Positions 19,852 through 27,800 of a stretch of DNA of 38,969 bases are shown piece after piece. Each line of letters opens with the position of its first letter. The stretch's first letter is position 1. The translations under genes were made by a program, and so were the position numbers. Under the pieces are notes generated by a model that searched no databases, was not told the DNA's origin, and worked only from the letters and a program-made list of their open reading frames with translations. This DNA is from Candidatus Alloenteromonas pullicola (GTDB taxonomy: Bacteria > Bacillota_I > Bacilli_A > RFN20 > CAG-826). The stretch is taken from the NCBI GenBank assembly GCA_018714785.1, contig DVMV01000012.1, positions 1 through 38,969 on the forward strand. Direction: 5' to 3'.

Positions 19852-20948
19852 TGCCTTGCCTCCTTCTTCTTCGGGAGCTCATCCATGGCCCCGACGAGCT
19901 TGGAGAGCAGGTCGTCCATGGTGACGAGGCCGAGCAGCTTCCCCTGATTGTCCTTCACCAGGGCCATGTGGGTCTGCTCGTTGTTCAGGATATCGAAGGC
20001 ATCGTCGAGGGTTTCCTCGTCCTCGACGTATACCGGGGGAAGCAAGGTCGAGGTTATCGAGAGGTGCTCGTCGCGGTTGTATTCCTGGAAGTAGACGTTG
20101 GCGGAGAGGATCCCGATGCATTCCCCTTCCTGATTGAACACCGGGAAGCGGGAGTAGGGGGAGGACAGCAATAGCTTGTTGACCCCGGCGATGGTGAGGT
20201 CATCCTCGTTGATGTAGTTGACCTTCGAAAAAGGGGTCATGACGGCCTTGACCGCGATGGTGTCGAAGGTGAAGGCGCGGGAGATGAGCCGCTTCTCGTC
20301 CTCCTCGAACAGGTCCTCGTCCTGCTCGGTTATCTCATCCTCGTTCTTGGCCTCCTTGGCCCGCTGCAGGAAGTCCTCCTTGGTCAGCATGTTCTCGTCC
20401 TTGATGTGGAAGATGCGGTGGACGAGCTTCAGCAGCAGCCGGAAAAGCAGCACCAGGGGGTACAGCAGGATCGAGACGATGAAATCCGGCCAGGCCAGAA
20501 AGGCGGCCATCTTGTTGGGTATGGCTTTGGAAAGAATCTTAGGGCAGGTGTCGCTGATGAGATAGACCAAGAAGCCCATGACCACGGTCGAGAGGATGGC
20601 GTCGAGTCCGCCAACGCCGAATTCGGCGCAGATCTCGTAGAAGATGACGGCGGAGATGGACGACATCAGCGTCTGGACGATGTTGTTGCCGACCAATACG
20701 GCGACCAATGTGTCCTCGAAGCGCTCGGTCAGGCGCACGATGATCTTCGCGGTCAACTTGCCTTTGTCGGCGTCTATCTTGAAATGGTACTTATCGCAGT
20801 TGGAGAACGCGTTCTCGGAAGCGGAGAAAAGGCCTGAAACCAAAAGCAAAACCGCGATCAGGACGATGGCCCCCCATAGGGGCATCCCATAGACGGTTAT
20901 ATAGCTACAACAATCAGGATCAAGGGTCTCAGCAAGGGGAACGCTCAT
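19848..20948 (-). CDS. CNNM/CBS membrane protein without CorC domain
   Basis: Paralogue of the downstream gene: DUF21/CNNM membrane domain (about 20-185) and two CBS domains, ending shortly after LVTMDDLLSKLVGAMDEL. The C-terminal CorC_HlyC domain is absent. 366 residues from ATG 20948. A GTG at 20969 also opens the frame, but it lies inside the promoter: TTGTCA (20989-20984), a 17-bp spacer and TATAAT (20966-20961), so ATG 20948 is the likely start. Only 12 nt separate the -10 box from this ATG and there is no Shine-Dalgarno sequence, implying a 5-6 nt leader. The pair may form a heterodimer, since CNNM proteins dimerise; this is inference. Confidence 0.86.
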   Translation of the reverse strand: MSVPLAETLDPDCCSYITVYGMPLWGAIVLIAVLLLVSGLFSASENAFSNCDKYHFKIDADKGKLTAKIIVRLTERFEDTLVAVLVGNNIVQTLMSSISAVIFYEICAEFGVGGLDAILSTVVMGFLVYLISDTCPKILSKAIPNKMAAFLAWPDFIVSILLYPLVLLFRLLLKLVHRIFHIKDENMLTKEDFLQRAKEAKNEDEITEQDEDLFEEDEKRLISRAFTFDTIAVKAVMTPFSKVNYINEDDLTIAGVNKLLLSSPYSRFPVFNQEGECIGILSANVYFQEYNRDEHLSITSTLLPPVYVEDEETLDDAFDILNNEQTHMALVKDNQGKLLGLVTMDDLLSKLVGAMDELPKKKEARQ

Positions 20949-20960
20949 ATATCGGCAGGC

Positions 20961-20989
20961 ATTATACACTCAACCGGCATTTATGACAA
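20961..20989 (-). promoter_or_regulatory. Promoter of the CNNM gene pair
   Basis: On the minus strand TTGTCA (20989-20984), 17 bp, TATAAT (20966-20961). The ATG at 20948 follows 12 nt later, so the transcript is nearly leaderless. Confidence 0.8.
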
Positions 20990-21008
20990 ATTTTGACGTT
21001 TTTCGCCG

Positions 21009-21866
21009 CTATTGGCCGAGCCAATCGATGGCCTCGTCGATCCACCCCTCGGCTTCTGAACCTTCCCCGATGCCGTAGGCGTGGTCGAGGTGGGGGAACT
21101 CGCGCTGCCTCACCCTAACCCCGGCGCGCAGGAAGGACAGGGCAAGCGGCTCGCCGTTTTCCGATGCCGGGGCGATGAAGTCCTTCCTGCCATAGCAGAT
21201 ATGGCATTGGGGGAAGGAAGGGCTTATCCGCTCCTCCATCCTGGCATAGCCCCTGCCTTGCTTATGGTTGTTCCCAAACAGGGCTTTTAGCGCCTTGCGC
21301 TTGGCGCGGTGCCGGAAAATGGCCAAAAGGAGGTTGGGGCTTCTTCCGCCCATATGAGAATACGGGTATGCCAGTATCAAGCCATCGGGCTTTATCCTCC
21401 CGAATTCGCCAAGGCAGGACAGCAGCGATAGATGGGCGCCGGCCGAATACCCAAGCAGGATGATCCTCGCCCCGGGGTTCTCGTCCCTTATTGCCTCCAT
21501 TGCGTTATTCAAGTCGATGATCGGCGAGCCCTCGCCCAGCACGCTGTAGCGGAGGCAATAGGCCTTTTTGCCACGCGAATGCAAGTAGCCGAGGGTCGGG
21601 AACCCCTCCGCGCCCATCGAGCAGGAGGTGTATCCCCCGCCGGGCAAGACCAAATAGGCTTCTTTGGATTCGCCTTGCAGCGAATATAGCTTCGCCTTCC
21701 CGCCCAGATCGCGGACTTTGGCTTCCTCCTCGGCGCGCCGGCCGATGTCCCATCCCGACATCAGCTTCACCTGCCTCCCCGTCCGGCGGAGCTTCAGCAG
21801 CGCGTCGAGCAGACAATAGGCGAGGTATGCCAGGATCAGGCCGATTAGTATGTATATAGCCACCAT
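21009..21866 (-). CDS. Alpha/beta hydrolase (esterase-like) with N-terminal membrane helix
   Basis: 285 residues. A single hydrophobic helix (about 3-22) is followed by an alpha/beta hydrolase fold. The oxyanion loop is LPGGGYTS (near 75), the nucleophile elbow is GYSAG (near 146-150), the acid is in the YGRKDF region, and the catalytic His is in LDHAYG near 263. The HGGG-like loop and GxSxG resemble carbohydrate-ester or small-ester hydrolases (acetylxylan-esterase or BD-FAE type). Substrate unknown. GAGGAG about 9 nt before ATG 21866 fixes the start. The active-site domain is probably tethered to the membrane. Upstream of the CNNM pair on the same strand; no terminator was seen between them. 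Confidence 0.82.
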   Translation of the reverse strand: MVAIYILIGLILAYLAYCLLDALLKLRRTGRQVKLMSGWDIGRRAEEEAKVRDLGGKAKLYSLQGESKEAYLVLPGGGYTSCSMGAEGFPTLGYLHSRGKKAYCLRYSVLGEGSPIIDLNNAMEAIRDENPGARIILLGYSAGAHLSLLSCLGEFGRIKPDGLILAYPYSHMGGRSPNLLLAIFRHRAKRKALKALFGNNHKQGRGYARMEERISPSFPQCHICYGRKDFIAPASENGEPLALSFLRAGVRVRQREFPHLDHAYGIGEGSEAEGWIDEAIDWLGQ

Positions 21867-21914
21867 GGGGATATTCTCCTCGAAGCCAAGCCGGGGTTCA
21901 ATAGCCCTAAGTCC

Positions 21915-21942
21915 TTGTTTTGCGCGCCATCAAGGGTAAAAT
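21915..21942 (+). promoter_or_regulatory. tyrS promoter with -10 box 8 nt before the start codon
   Basis: TTGTTT (21915-21920), 16 bp, TAAAAT (21937-21942). ATG is at 21951, 8 nt later, so the mRNA should begin at or next to the start codon. Confidence 0.7.
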
Positions 21943-21950
21943 AGCCCCGT

Positions 21951-23198
21951 ATGAGCAACATTATCGAAGATTTGAAATACCGCGACCTAATCGAGCAGGT
22001 CTCCGACGAGGAGAAGGTCGCCAAGCTGCTTGAGGGCAATTGCCCGGTGTACTGCGGCTTTGATCCCTCGGCTGCCTCGATGCACCTCGGGAACTACGTT
22101 ATGATATCCCTTCTGCGCCGGTTCCAGCTATCCGGGCATAAGATCGTGGCCGTCGTCGGCGGGGCGACCGGGATGATCGGCGACCCGAGCGGAAAGAGCA
22201 AGGAGAGGAACCTCCAGACCGAGGAGACTTTGCGGGCCAACACCGAGTCGATCCGCCGTCAGCTGCAGCGCTACATCGACCTAAGCGATCCCTCCAAGGG
22301 GGTGTTGCTTTCCAACTACGATTGGCTCGGCCATATGTCGGTGATCGAGTTCCTCCGCGACTATGGCAAGTACTTCCCGATCAACTACATGCTGTCGAAG
22401 GAGATCGTCAAGAGCCGCCTCGAGGCCGGCATCAGCTTCACCGAGTTCGCCTACCAGATACTGCAGTCGGTCGACTTCCTCCACCTCTACAAGACCGAGG
22501 GCGTGAGGATCCAGCTCGGCGGCAACGACCAGTGGGGCAACCTCACCTCCGGGCTTGAGCTCATCCGCAAGCTCGAGGGCGACGACGCCTTGGCCGGGGC
22601 CATAACCGCCCACCTGATACTGCGCAGCGACGGGAAGAAGTTCGGCAAATCGGAGAAGGGCGCGCTGTTCCTCGACGCCAACCTCACCAGCCCCTACACC
22701 CTCTACCAGTACTTCATGAACGTCACCGATGAGGATGCCATCAGGTTCCTCAAGGTCTTCAGCTTCCTGAGCAAGGATGAGATCGAGGAGGTCGCCAGGC
22801 AGCACTTCGCCGCCCCGGGCGAGCGCATCGGCCAGAAGAGGGTCGCCTACGAGGTCACCAAGGACATCCATGGCAAAGACGCCGCCGATGAGGCCGTCAG
22901 GATGTCGGAGGCCCTCTTCTCCAACCAATTCGACTCCCTCTCCGAGAAGGAGATCGAGGAGGTGTTCGGCGAGTTCAAGCGCAAGGTAGAGCCCTGCCTG
23001 CTTGAGGACCTGCTGATCAGCCTGGGCGCCGCGAGCTCCAAGCGCGAGTCCCGCACCTTCATAACCGGCAACTCGGTCTCAATCAACGGCAAGAAGGTCA
23101 CCGACCCCAAGGCCATGGTAGATTCCAGCCTGGCGCTTCATGGCAAATACGCCATCGTCAAGCGTGGCAAGAAGAACTACTACCTCGCCGAATTCTAA
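21951..23198 (+). CDS. tyrS: Tyrosine--tRNA ligase
   Basis: Class I synthetase charging tRNA-Tyr. The 415-residue bacterial-type enzyme has HIGH as HLGN at 45-48 (GFDPSAASMHLGN), tyrosine-site residues in LSNYDWLG and the LGGNDQWGN segment, and KMSKS as KFGKS at 230-234. A C-terminal S4-type RNA-binding domain spans about 345-415. No ribosome binding site precedes the ATG; the promoter's -10 box ends 8 nt upstream, indicating a leaderless mRNA and leaving no room for a T-box. Terminator follows. Confidence 0.98.
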   Translation: MSNIIEDLKYRDLIEQVSDEEKVAKLLEGNCPVYCGFDPSAASMHLGNYVMISLLRRFQLSGHKIVAVVGGATGMIGDPSGKSKERNLQTEETLRANTESIRRQLQRYIDLSDPSKGVLLSNYDWLGHMSVIEFLRDYGKYFPINYMLSKEIVKSRLEAGISFTEFAYQILQSVDFLHLYKTEGVRIQLGGNDQWGNLTSGLELIRKLEGDDALAGAITAHLILRSDGKKFGKSEKGALFLDANLTSPYTLYQYFMNVTDEDAIRFLKVFSFLSKDEIEEVARQHFAAPGERIGQKRVAYEVTKDIHGKDAADEAVRMSEALFSNQFDSLSEKEIEEVFGEFKRKVEPCLLEDLLISLGAASSKRESRTFITGNSVSINGKKVTDPKAMVDSSLALHGKYAIVKRGKKNYYLAEF

Positions 23199-23205
23199 GG
23201 AAAAA

Positions 23206-23228
23206 GGCCGCCAAACGACGGCCTTTTT
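23206..23228 (+). terminator. Intrinsic terminator after tyrS
   Basis: GGCCG (23206-23210) pairs with CGGCC (23219-23223), followed by TTTTT (23224-23228). Confidence 0.8.
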
Positions 23229-23261
23229 ACTTTGGATAACTTGTTTTTGCGGGCTTTCAGA

Positions 23262-23708
23262 TCACTTGGCGTTGCGCTGCTTAATTATCCGCATCGCCTC
23301 GCTTACAACCTGCTTTCCGCCGGTCATGAAGATGAACCATTTGCCAAGCCAGTAAGACGAGGTTCCGATCTTGATGAACCCAAGCCATCCCCTGCCGACG
23401 GAGCTCACCTCGTCGATGGGCAGACGGTAGGTAGAGAACACTTTGTAGAGGATGATCTCGTCGTCGTATACCTTGATGTACTGCAGCCTCGCCAATATCC
23501 CGAGCAGGATTATGATGATCCCGGCCACGATGATGCCCAGGCTCATGCCGATCACCGACATCGGGTAGGTATAGCTATGGATATCGGCTAGGAAGACGAT
23601 CAGGCAGATCAGCCCGATAAGCACAGTCAACCCCCCGACTATAAGGAACACCAGGAATCCGGCCAAAGTGAACCGGGCTTCCGCCAAAGGCTTCTTCTCT
23701 TCTTCCAT
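23262..23708 (-). CDS. Small membrane protein, unknown function
   Basis: 148 residues. A charged N-terminus is followed by two long hydrophobic helices (about 14-42 and 50-72). The soluble C-terminal part opens with QYIKVYDDEIILYKVFSTYRLPIDEVSSVGRG, a pattern seen in bacterial PH-like membrane proteins. SD GAAGGAG lies 6 nt before ATG 23708. Promoter at 23732-23758. Function unknown; PH-like fold is a guess from the strand pattern. Confidence 0.7.
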   Translation of the reverse strand: MEEEKKPLAEARFTLAGFLVFLIVGGLTVLIGLICLIVFLADIHSYTYPMSVIGMSLGIIVAGIIIILLGILARLQYIKVYDDEIILYKVFSTYRLPIDEVSSVGRGWLGFIKIGTSSYWLGKWFIFMTGGKQVVSEAMRIIKQRNAK

Positions 23709-23731
23709 GTTTTCTCCTTCTCGCAGTTGTA

Positions 23732-23758
23732 ATTATATCCCCATCCTGATTTTGTCAA
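23732..23758 (-). promoter_or_regulatory. Promoter of the small membrane protein gene
   Basis: Minus strand TTGACA (23758-23753) and TATAAT (23737-23732), both perfect, but with a short 15-bp spacer. Confidence 0.6.
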
Positions 23759-23939
23759 AAGAAAACCTTCGAGCCGAATCCAAGGCGCCAATACTGGGTT
23801 TCCCTTCATTGAGGCGGCTTCGGCCCCAATCAAGCGAAACGTTGAAGCGCCTGTCGCAACAAAGGATGCTTTTGCGCTACCTAGGCAATGGGTCGCCAAG
23901 CCGGGGAAAGGCGATGTCTTCGCGACCCCGAAAGCAAAA

Positions 23940-23960
23940 GAAAACCCCGGTTTCCCGGGG
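23940..23960 (-). terminator. Intrinsic terminator after rpsD
   Basis: On the minus strand CCCCGG (23960-23955), loop GAAA, CCGGGG (23950-23945), then TTTTC. The 180 bp between this and the next promoter (23759-23939) shows no gene that I can support. Confidence 0.88.
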
Positions 23961-23978
23961 CATCCTTTATAGACTTGA

Positions 23979-24590
23979 TTAGAGCTTGCGGTTGTAGAAC
24001 TCGATGATGGCCGATTCGTTGATGTCGGCGGGGAGCTCGTTGCGCTCCGGGAGCCTGGTGAAGGTTCCGATCATCTTCTCGGTGTCGACGGTGACGTAGC
24101 CCGGCAGGGTCGGGTTGGCGTCGAGGCACTCCTTGACGACCTTAAGCGGCTTGTCGCCCTTAAGCGAGATCTTGTCCCCGATGCTGCAGAGGGCGGAGGG
24201 GATGTCGCACTTCTTGCCGTTGACCAGGATGTGGCCGTGGTTGACGAGCTGCCTGGCGGCGGCGCGGGTCCTGGCGAAGCCCATGCGGTAGACGAGGTTG
24301 TCGAGCCTGGACTCTAGGATGCGGAAGAAGGCGAGGCCGGTGACGGTCGGCTCCTTCTTGGCGAGGACGAACAGGCGGCGGAACTGCCTCTCGCTGACCC
24401 CGTAGAGGGTGCGGAGCTTCTGCTTCTCGAGGAGCTGGGTGCCGTATTCGGACGGCTTCCTCTTCCTGTCCTGGCCGTGCTGGCCCGGCCCGTAGGGGCG
24501 CTTCTTGCTCTCTTCCCCGGTCTCGAGGATGGAGAAGGATAGATGGCGTGATTTCTTATACACGCTTCCGGTGTACCTTGACATATTCAA
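23979..24590 (-). CDS. rpsD: 30S ribosomal protein S4
   Basis: Primary 16S rRNA-binding protein of the small subunit and, in Bacillota, a translational repressor of its own mRNA. 203 residues. MSRYTG opens the typical N-terminus (read here MNMSRYTGSVYKKSRHLSFS), followed by KKRPYGPGQHG and the S4 RNA-binding domain with LESRLDNLVYRMGFARTR. It ends IIEFYNRKL. ATG 24590 is preceded by AAAGGAG; Met3 is an alternative start. Monocistronic, with its own promoter, a leader of about 135 nt and a terminator, as in Bacillus. Confidence 0.97.
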   Translation of the reverse strand: MNMSRYTGSVYKKSRHLSFSILETGEESKKRPYGPGQHGQDRKRKPSEYGTQLLEKQKLRTLYGVSERQFRRLFVLAKKEPTVTGLAFFRILESRLDNLVYRMGFARTRAAARQLVNHGHILVNGKKCDIPSALCSIGDKISLKGDKPLKVVKECLDANPTLPGYVTVDTEKMIGTFTRLPERNELPADINESAIIEFYNRKL

Positions 24591-24726
24591 ATGTCTCCTT
24601 TCATGCGAGAGGGACTATGGCGGGCCTTCCATCCCCCCGGGTGTCGCGGCTTCGGCCCAGTAGCTAGGGCTTACTTTGATGCCATGACGTCAGTCGGGGG
24701 CGTAGGCTCGTGCTGCCTCATACGCG
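24591..24726 (-). promoter_or_regulatory. rpsD mRNA leader, candidate S4 autoregulatory site
   Basis: Between the promoter and the rpsD start lies a GC-rich leader of about 135 nt with no supported gene. On the minus strand GGGCC and GGCCC enclose a GC-rich stem region (with GAAGCC and CCCGGGGGG) shortly before the ribosome binding site. S4 autoregulation through a leader pseudoknot is known in Bacillus; that this is the same structure is inference. Confidence 0.5.
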
Positions 24727-24732
24727 TTTGCG

Positions 24733-24761
24733 ATTATACGACAACGCGCTTTGTCTATCAA
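24733..24761 (-). promoter_or_regulatory. rpsD promoter
   Basis: Minus strand TTGATA (24761-24756), 17 bp, TATAAT (24738-24733). The inverted repeat CAACT-GCG-AGTTG (24759-24771) overlaps the -35 and lies directly after the upstream gene. Confidence 0.85.
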
Positions 24762-24774
24762 CTGCGAGTTGACG

Positions 24775-25962
24775 CTACCCGAGGTAGACCTCTTGGTAGG
24801 CGTCTTCCGATTCGGGCTGCCAGGATAGGTCGGCGCCTTCCGAAGAGCTTATCTCAAGCGATAGGGCGAACTGGTCCATGGCGACTTCTGAGGCGACGTA
24901 GGTCTCATCCTCGAACCCGGGGACGGCTTCGGTTACGCGAAACAGCCCGCTCAGGTCGCTGGTGGTTAGGCTTAGGTAGCTGCCGTCCTCATTGTAGCCG
25001 ATGGTCATCCTGGCGTCGGAGAAATGGCTGCCTTCGGTCGCCTTGGCGAGCTCTGCCACGACCTGCTGCAGCTGCTCCGGGGTGAGCTCGCCGCTGCCGA
25101 TGGAGGCGGCAATCATGGCCAGCATGTTGGCGTAAAGCAGCTCGCCGTCTATGTCGAGGTAGAGATAGTACATATCCTCGGATTTCGAATAGGTCAGGCC
25201 GCCCACTTGCGAGGCCAGCCCGACGTAGTCCCCAATCGATCCGGAGATGCCGTCTAGGTATTGCTTCGCCGCGTCCGCCGGGCTATAGCCGGTGGAGCCG
25301 ATCTCCGGGGTCTTGATCTTGGAAGGCAGGTCGGTCGCCTCGCCTTTTATCGAGGCCACGAAGTAGGAGTTGGATTCGATCAGGGAATCGCTCAGGTCGA
25401 AGTAGACGCGGTCATTGGTTAGATGGGCGGTCTCGTTGATGTCGCCGCAATAGAAGGTATGCGACTCCTCCTCCCCGGGGGTCTTCTCGACCGGCCCGTC
25501 CGATGTCTTATGGTAGAGGGTTTGCCCGGTGACGGTGGTGAACCCGAGCTCGCCGGTGAGGCTGGCCTCCCCCTTGAAAGCGGAGGAATCCTCTTTGTCG
25601 AGCCCGGCGATGGTGGCGTTGAGCGCAAGCCCGGAGCCGAAGTCGAATGAATATCCGGATTTGCTCAAGGTGGTGGTCTCCCCCTCGGAGTCGGATACGT
25701 AGTGGTACGAGGTGGTTTCGAACGAGAGCTTGCCAGACAGCCCGGCGTATACGGCCATTTCCGACATATCGATGGAGCTTAGGGCCGAGGAGAGGGCCTT
25801 GATCGCCTCGTTTTCGGAAACGATTGAGCCCGCGGGGAGCGAGCTTTGGCTTTCCGAGGTCGGCGTTTCGGTGGACGAAGGCTGGCTGGAGGTGCTTTCC
25901 CCGCCGCAGGAAGCGAGGGTGAGCAGGCACCCGGCCGATAGAAGCAGTATGTTCTTTTTCAT
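24775..25962 (-). CDS. Putative lipoprotein, Ser/Thr-rich linker, unknown function
   Basis: 395 residues. The signal sequence MKKNILLLSAGCLLTL ends in the lipobox LASC with Cys at about 19. A low-complexity Ser/Thr/Glu linker (about 22-45) follows, then a long domain rich in beta-strand patterns (SFETTSYHYVSDSEG, GEASLTGELGFTTVTG) resembling bacterial lipoproteins of the LppX/LolA-like shape, but no family is certain. It probably sits on the outer face of the cytoplasmic membrane. A strong AGGAGGAT lies about 8 nt before ATG 25962. Own promoter, with an inverted repeat across it. Divergent from ezrA. Function unknown. Confidence 0.75.
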   Translation of the reverse strand: MKKNILLLSAGCLLTLASCGGESTSSQPSSTETPTSESQSSLPAGSIVSENEAIKALSSALSSIDMSEMAVYAGLSGKLSFETTSYHYVSDSEGETTTLSKSGYSFDFGSGLALNATIAGLDKEDSSAFKGEASLTGELGFTTVTGQTLYHKTSDGPVEKTPGEEESHTFYCGDINETAHLTNDRVYFDLSDSLIESNSYFVASIKGEATDLPSKIKTPEIGSTGYSPADAAKQYLDGISGSIGDYVGLASQVGGLTYSKSEDMYYLYLDIDGELLYANMLAMIAASIGSGELTPEQLQQVVAELAKATEGSHFSDARMTIGYNEDGSYLSLTTSDLSGLFRVTEAVPGFEDETYVASEVAMDQFALSLEISSSEGADLSWQPESEDAYQEVYLG

Positions 25963-25982
25963 TGTCTTTTATCCTCCTGGAT

Positions 25983-26018
25983 ACCAAATTTTATAATGCG
26001 GGGGCATTTGGTGTCCAA
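25983..26018 (-). promoter_or_regulatory. Promoter of the Ser/Thr-rich lipoprotein gene with overlapping dyad
   Basis: Minus strand TTGGAC (26018-26013), 17 bp, TATAAA (25995-25990). ACCAAAT (25983-25989) and ATTTGGT (26006-26012) are perfect inverted repeats 16 bp apart that bracket the -10 and abut the -35, the usual place for a repressor site. Confidence 0.65.
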
Positions 26019-26074
26019 CCAAAGCGATTTGCGTTTTGCCCCTATCTGCACTCGCCCGTGCGCGCCAACCCTGC

Positions 26075-26080
26075 TAGAAT
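26075..26080 (+). promoter_or_regulatory. ezrA extended -10 promoter, 9 nt before the start codon
   Basis: TGCTAGAAT gives a TGn-extended -10 box (TAGAAT at 26075-26080). No -35 is evident. ATG 26090 follows after 9 nt, without a ribosome binding site. Confidence 0.6.
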
Positions 26081-26089
26081 AAACCCGAT

Positions 26090-27799
26090 ATGCTAAACAT
26101 CTTGCTTTCAACCGGCGCCATCGCCGGGATCGCCGCCGGCGGGGCGGTGGCCCTCATCGCCATCTGCCTACTTCTTTATTTCCTCGTCTTCAAGCACTTC
26201 CGCTACAAGAAGCAAGTCGATGAGCTCGAGCGCAAATTCGAATACCTCCATGGGCTGCTGACCGGGCAGGACGCCAGATGGATGAGGCAGATCGAGCAGA
26301 TCGCCTCCTCCAACCTGCTATTCGTAAGCCGCCATCAGACATTCGAGAAGCGTTTCAAGGACCTCCGCGACAAGGGCGACGCCTCGGCCCAGAAGGCGAT
26401 CAACGACCTGCTTTCCATGCTCTCCGACCACGACTACAAGGCGCTTAAGGAGGCCTTGCCCGCGGCCAGGCGGACCATCGCCGAGTTCGACGATGCCGCC
26501 AATAGCCTGCACAACGACCTCAACGCCCTTATCAAGCCCGAGGAGGACTGCCGCGCCGCAGCCTATGCCGTCAAGGAAAAATTCCGCTCCATCAAGCAGG
26601 ACTACAACGTCAAAAGCAGCGAGCTCTCCCTTTGCGCCGCCTCCTTCGAGGCCGTATTCGCCAAGCTAGAGGACATGTTCACCAAGTTCGAGAAGCTGGT
26701 CTCCTGCGCTCAGTACGAGGATGCCAACGCCATCATCCCCGAGGTCGATCAGGTGCTAGATGAGCTAAGCAAGGCCATCGCCGAACTGCCGAACATCTGC
26801 GTCAGCATCCAGACCGTCATACCAGATAAGCTGTTGAGCCTCGAGAACCGCTACGAGGAGATGGCTTCCTCCGGCTACCCGCTTCAGCACCTATTGACCA
26901 AGGCCGACATCGAGGAGCTGCGCCGCCAGCTTGGGCTGCTGGCCAACGACGTCAAGGCCTTCAAGCGGTCCTATGCCCAGAATCGGCTAGACGCCATCCA
27001 AGCCCAGATCGAGGGATACTTCGACGCCTTCGAGAAGGAGAAGGACTGCCGGGTCCGCTACGACTCGGAATGCCAGAAGGTATATACCGATTCCGGCGAG
27101 GTCGAGAAGAAATACACCCGCCTTTGCTCCGCCTTGCCCGAAGTGCAGAAGATATACGTCATCTCGGATGAGCAGCTGGACAACTTCAACAAGATCAAGA
27201 ACCTGATAAACAAGATGGGCGCCACCAAGCGGAGCTTCGACACCCTGATCCACTCCCCGACCAAACAGCCCTATAGCGCCCTGGTCGACAAGATGGACTG
27301 CCTGCGCCAGGAATCCGAGGAGGCCAATGGGGCGATCGAGGATTTCAACCGCTACCTCCTCTCCCTCAAAAGCGATTCGGAAGCCGGGCTATCCAAGGTC
27401 AAGGGCTATGCCGTCGCCCTCGCCGACGCCAAGTTCACCGTGCGCCAGATGGACCTTCATTCGATAGACGCCAAGTACATGCCCCGCATCGAGGAGTGCC
27501 TCGGCTACGTCGACGCCATCTACACCGCCTTGTCGAAGATGCCGATCGACGTCGTCGCGATCAACGAGTCGGCTTTCAGGCTTTCGAAGGTCGGCGACGA
27601 AACGCTATCCGGCATCAAGCGCGACTATGAGGCGATGCTCGCCGCCGATGCCGAGCTTACCTACGCCAACCGCGACCGATTCGGCCTCTCCGACCTCGAC
27701 GCCCAGCTGCGCCAGGCCGAGGAGTTCTACCGCAAAGGCGAGTTCGAGAAAGCCTACCTCCAGTCCAAGGAAAGCCTCAAGAGGATCCGCGGCGAGTGA
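26090..27799 (+). CDS. ezrA: Septation ring formation regulator EzrA
   Basis: Membrane-anchored coiled-coil protein that in Bacillus interacts with FtsZ and prevents extra Z-rings. The 569-residue product has one N-terminal transmembrane helix (about 10-35) followed by the basic HFRYKKQ, then almost wholly helical spectrin-like repeats. The segment AIAELPNICVSIQTVIPDKL...RYEEMASSGYPL matches the conserved LPxxxxxxxxxxPxxLxxLxxxYxxMxxxGY stretch of EzrA. Length is close to Bacillus EzrA (562). The gene order ezrA, cysteine desulfurase, thiI is that of Bacillus and supports the call. The start is probably leaderless. Confidence 0.85.
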   Translation: MLNILLSTGAIAGIAAGGAVALIAICLLLYFLVFKHFRYKKQVDELERKFEYLHGLLTGQDARWMRQIEQIASSNLLFVSRHQTFEKRFKDLRDKGDASAQKAINDLLSMLSDHDYKALKEALPAARRTIAEFDDAANSLHNDLNALIKPEEDCRAAAYAVKEKFRSIKQDYNVKSSELSLCAASFEAVFAKLEDMFTKFEKLVSCAQYEDANAIIPEVDQVLDELSKAIAELPNICVSIQTVIPDKLLSLENRYEEMASSGYPLQHLLTKADIEELRRQLGLLANDVKAFKRSYAQNRLDAIQAQIEGYFDAFEKEKDCRVRYDSECQKVYTDSGEVEKKYTRLCSALPEVQKIYVISDEQLDNFNKIKNLINKMGATKRSFDTLIHSPTKQPYSALVDKMDCLRQESEEANGAIEDFNRYLLSLKSDSEAGLSKVKGYAVALADAKFTVRQMDLHSIDAKYMPRIEECLGYVDAIYTALSKMPIDVVAINESAFRLSKVGDETLSGIKRDYEAMLAADAELTYANRDRFGLSDLDAQLRQAEEFYRKGEFEKAYLQSKESLKRIRGE

Positions 27800-27800
27800 T

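Noticed and set aside
20949-20969. GTG 20969 as start of the CNNM gene
   Set aside because: It lies upstream of and within the TATAAT box, so the mRNA would begin after it.
23668-23982. Open frames of about 85-105 residues on both strands between the small membrane protein and rpsD
   Set aside because: They overlap known genes or the rpsD terminator, have no ribosome binding site and resemble nothing.
24591-25085. 164-codon plus-strand frame across the rpsD leader
   Set aside because: Arg/Pro-rich composition typical of the antisense of GC-rich genes; it overlaps the lipoprotein gene and the rpsD promoter.
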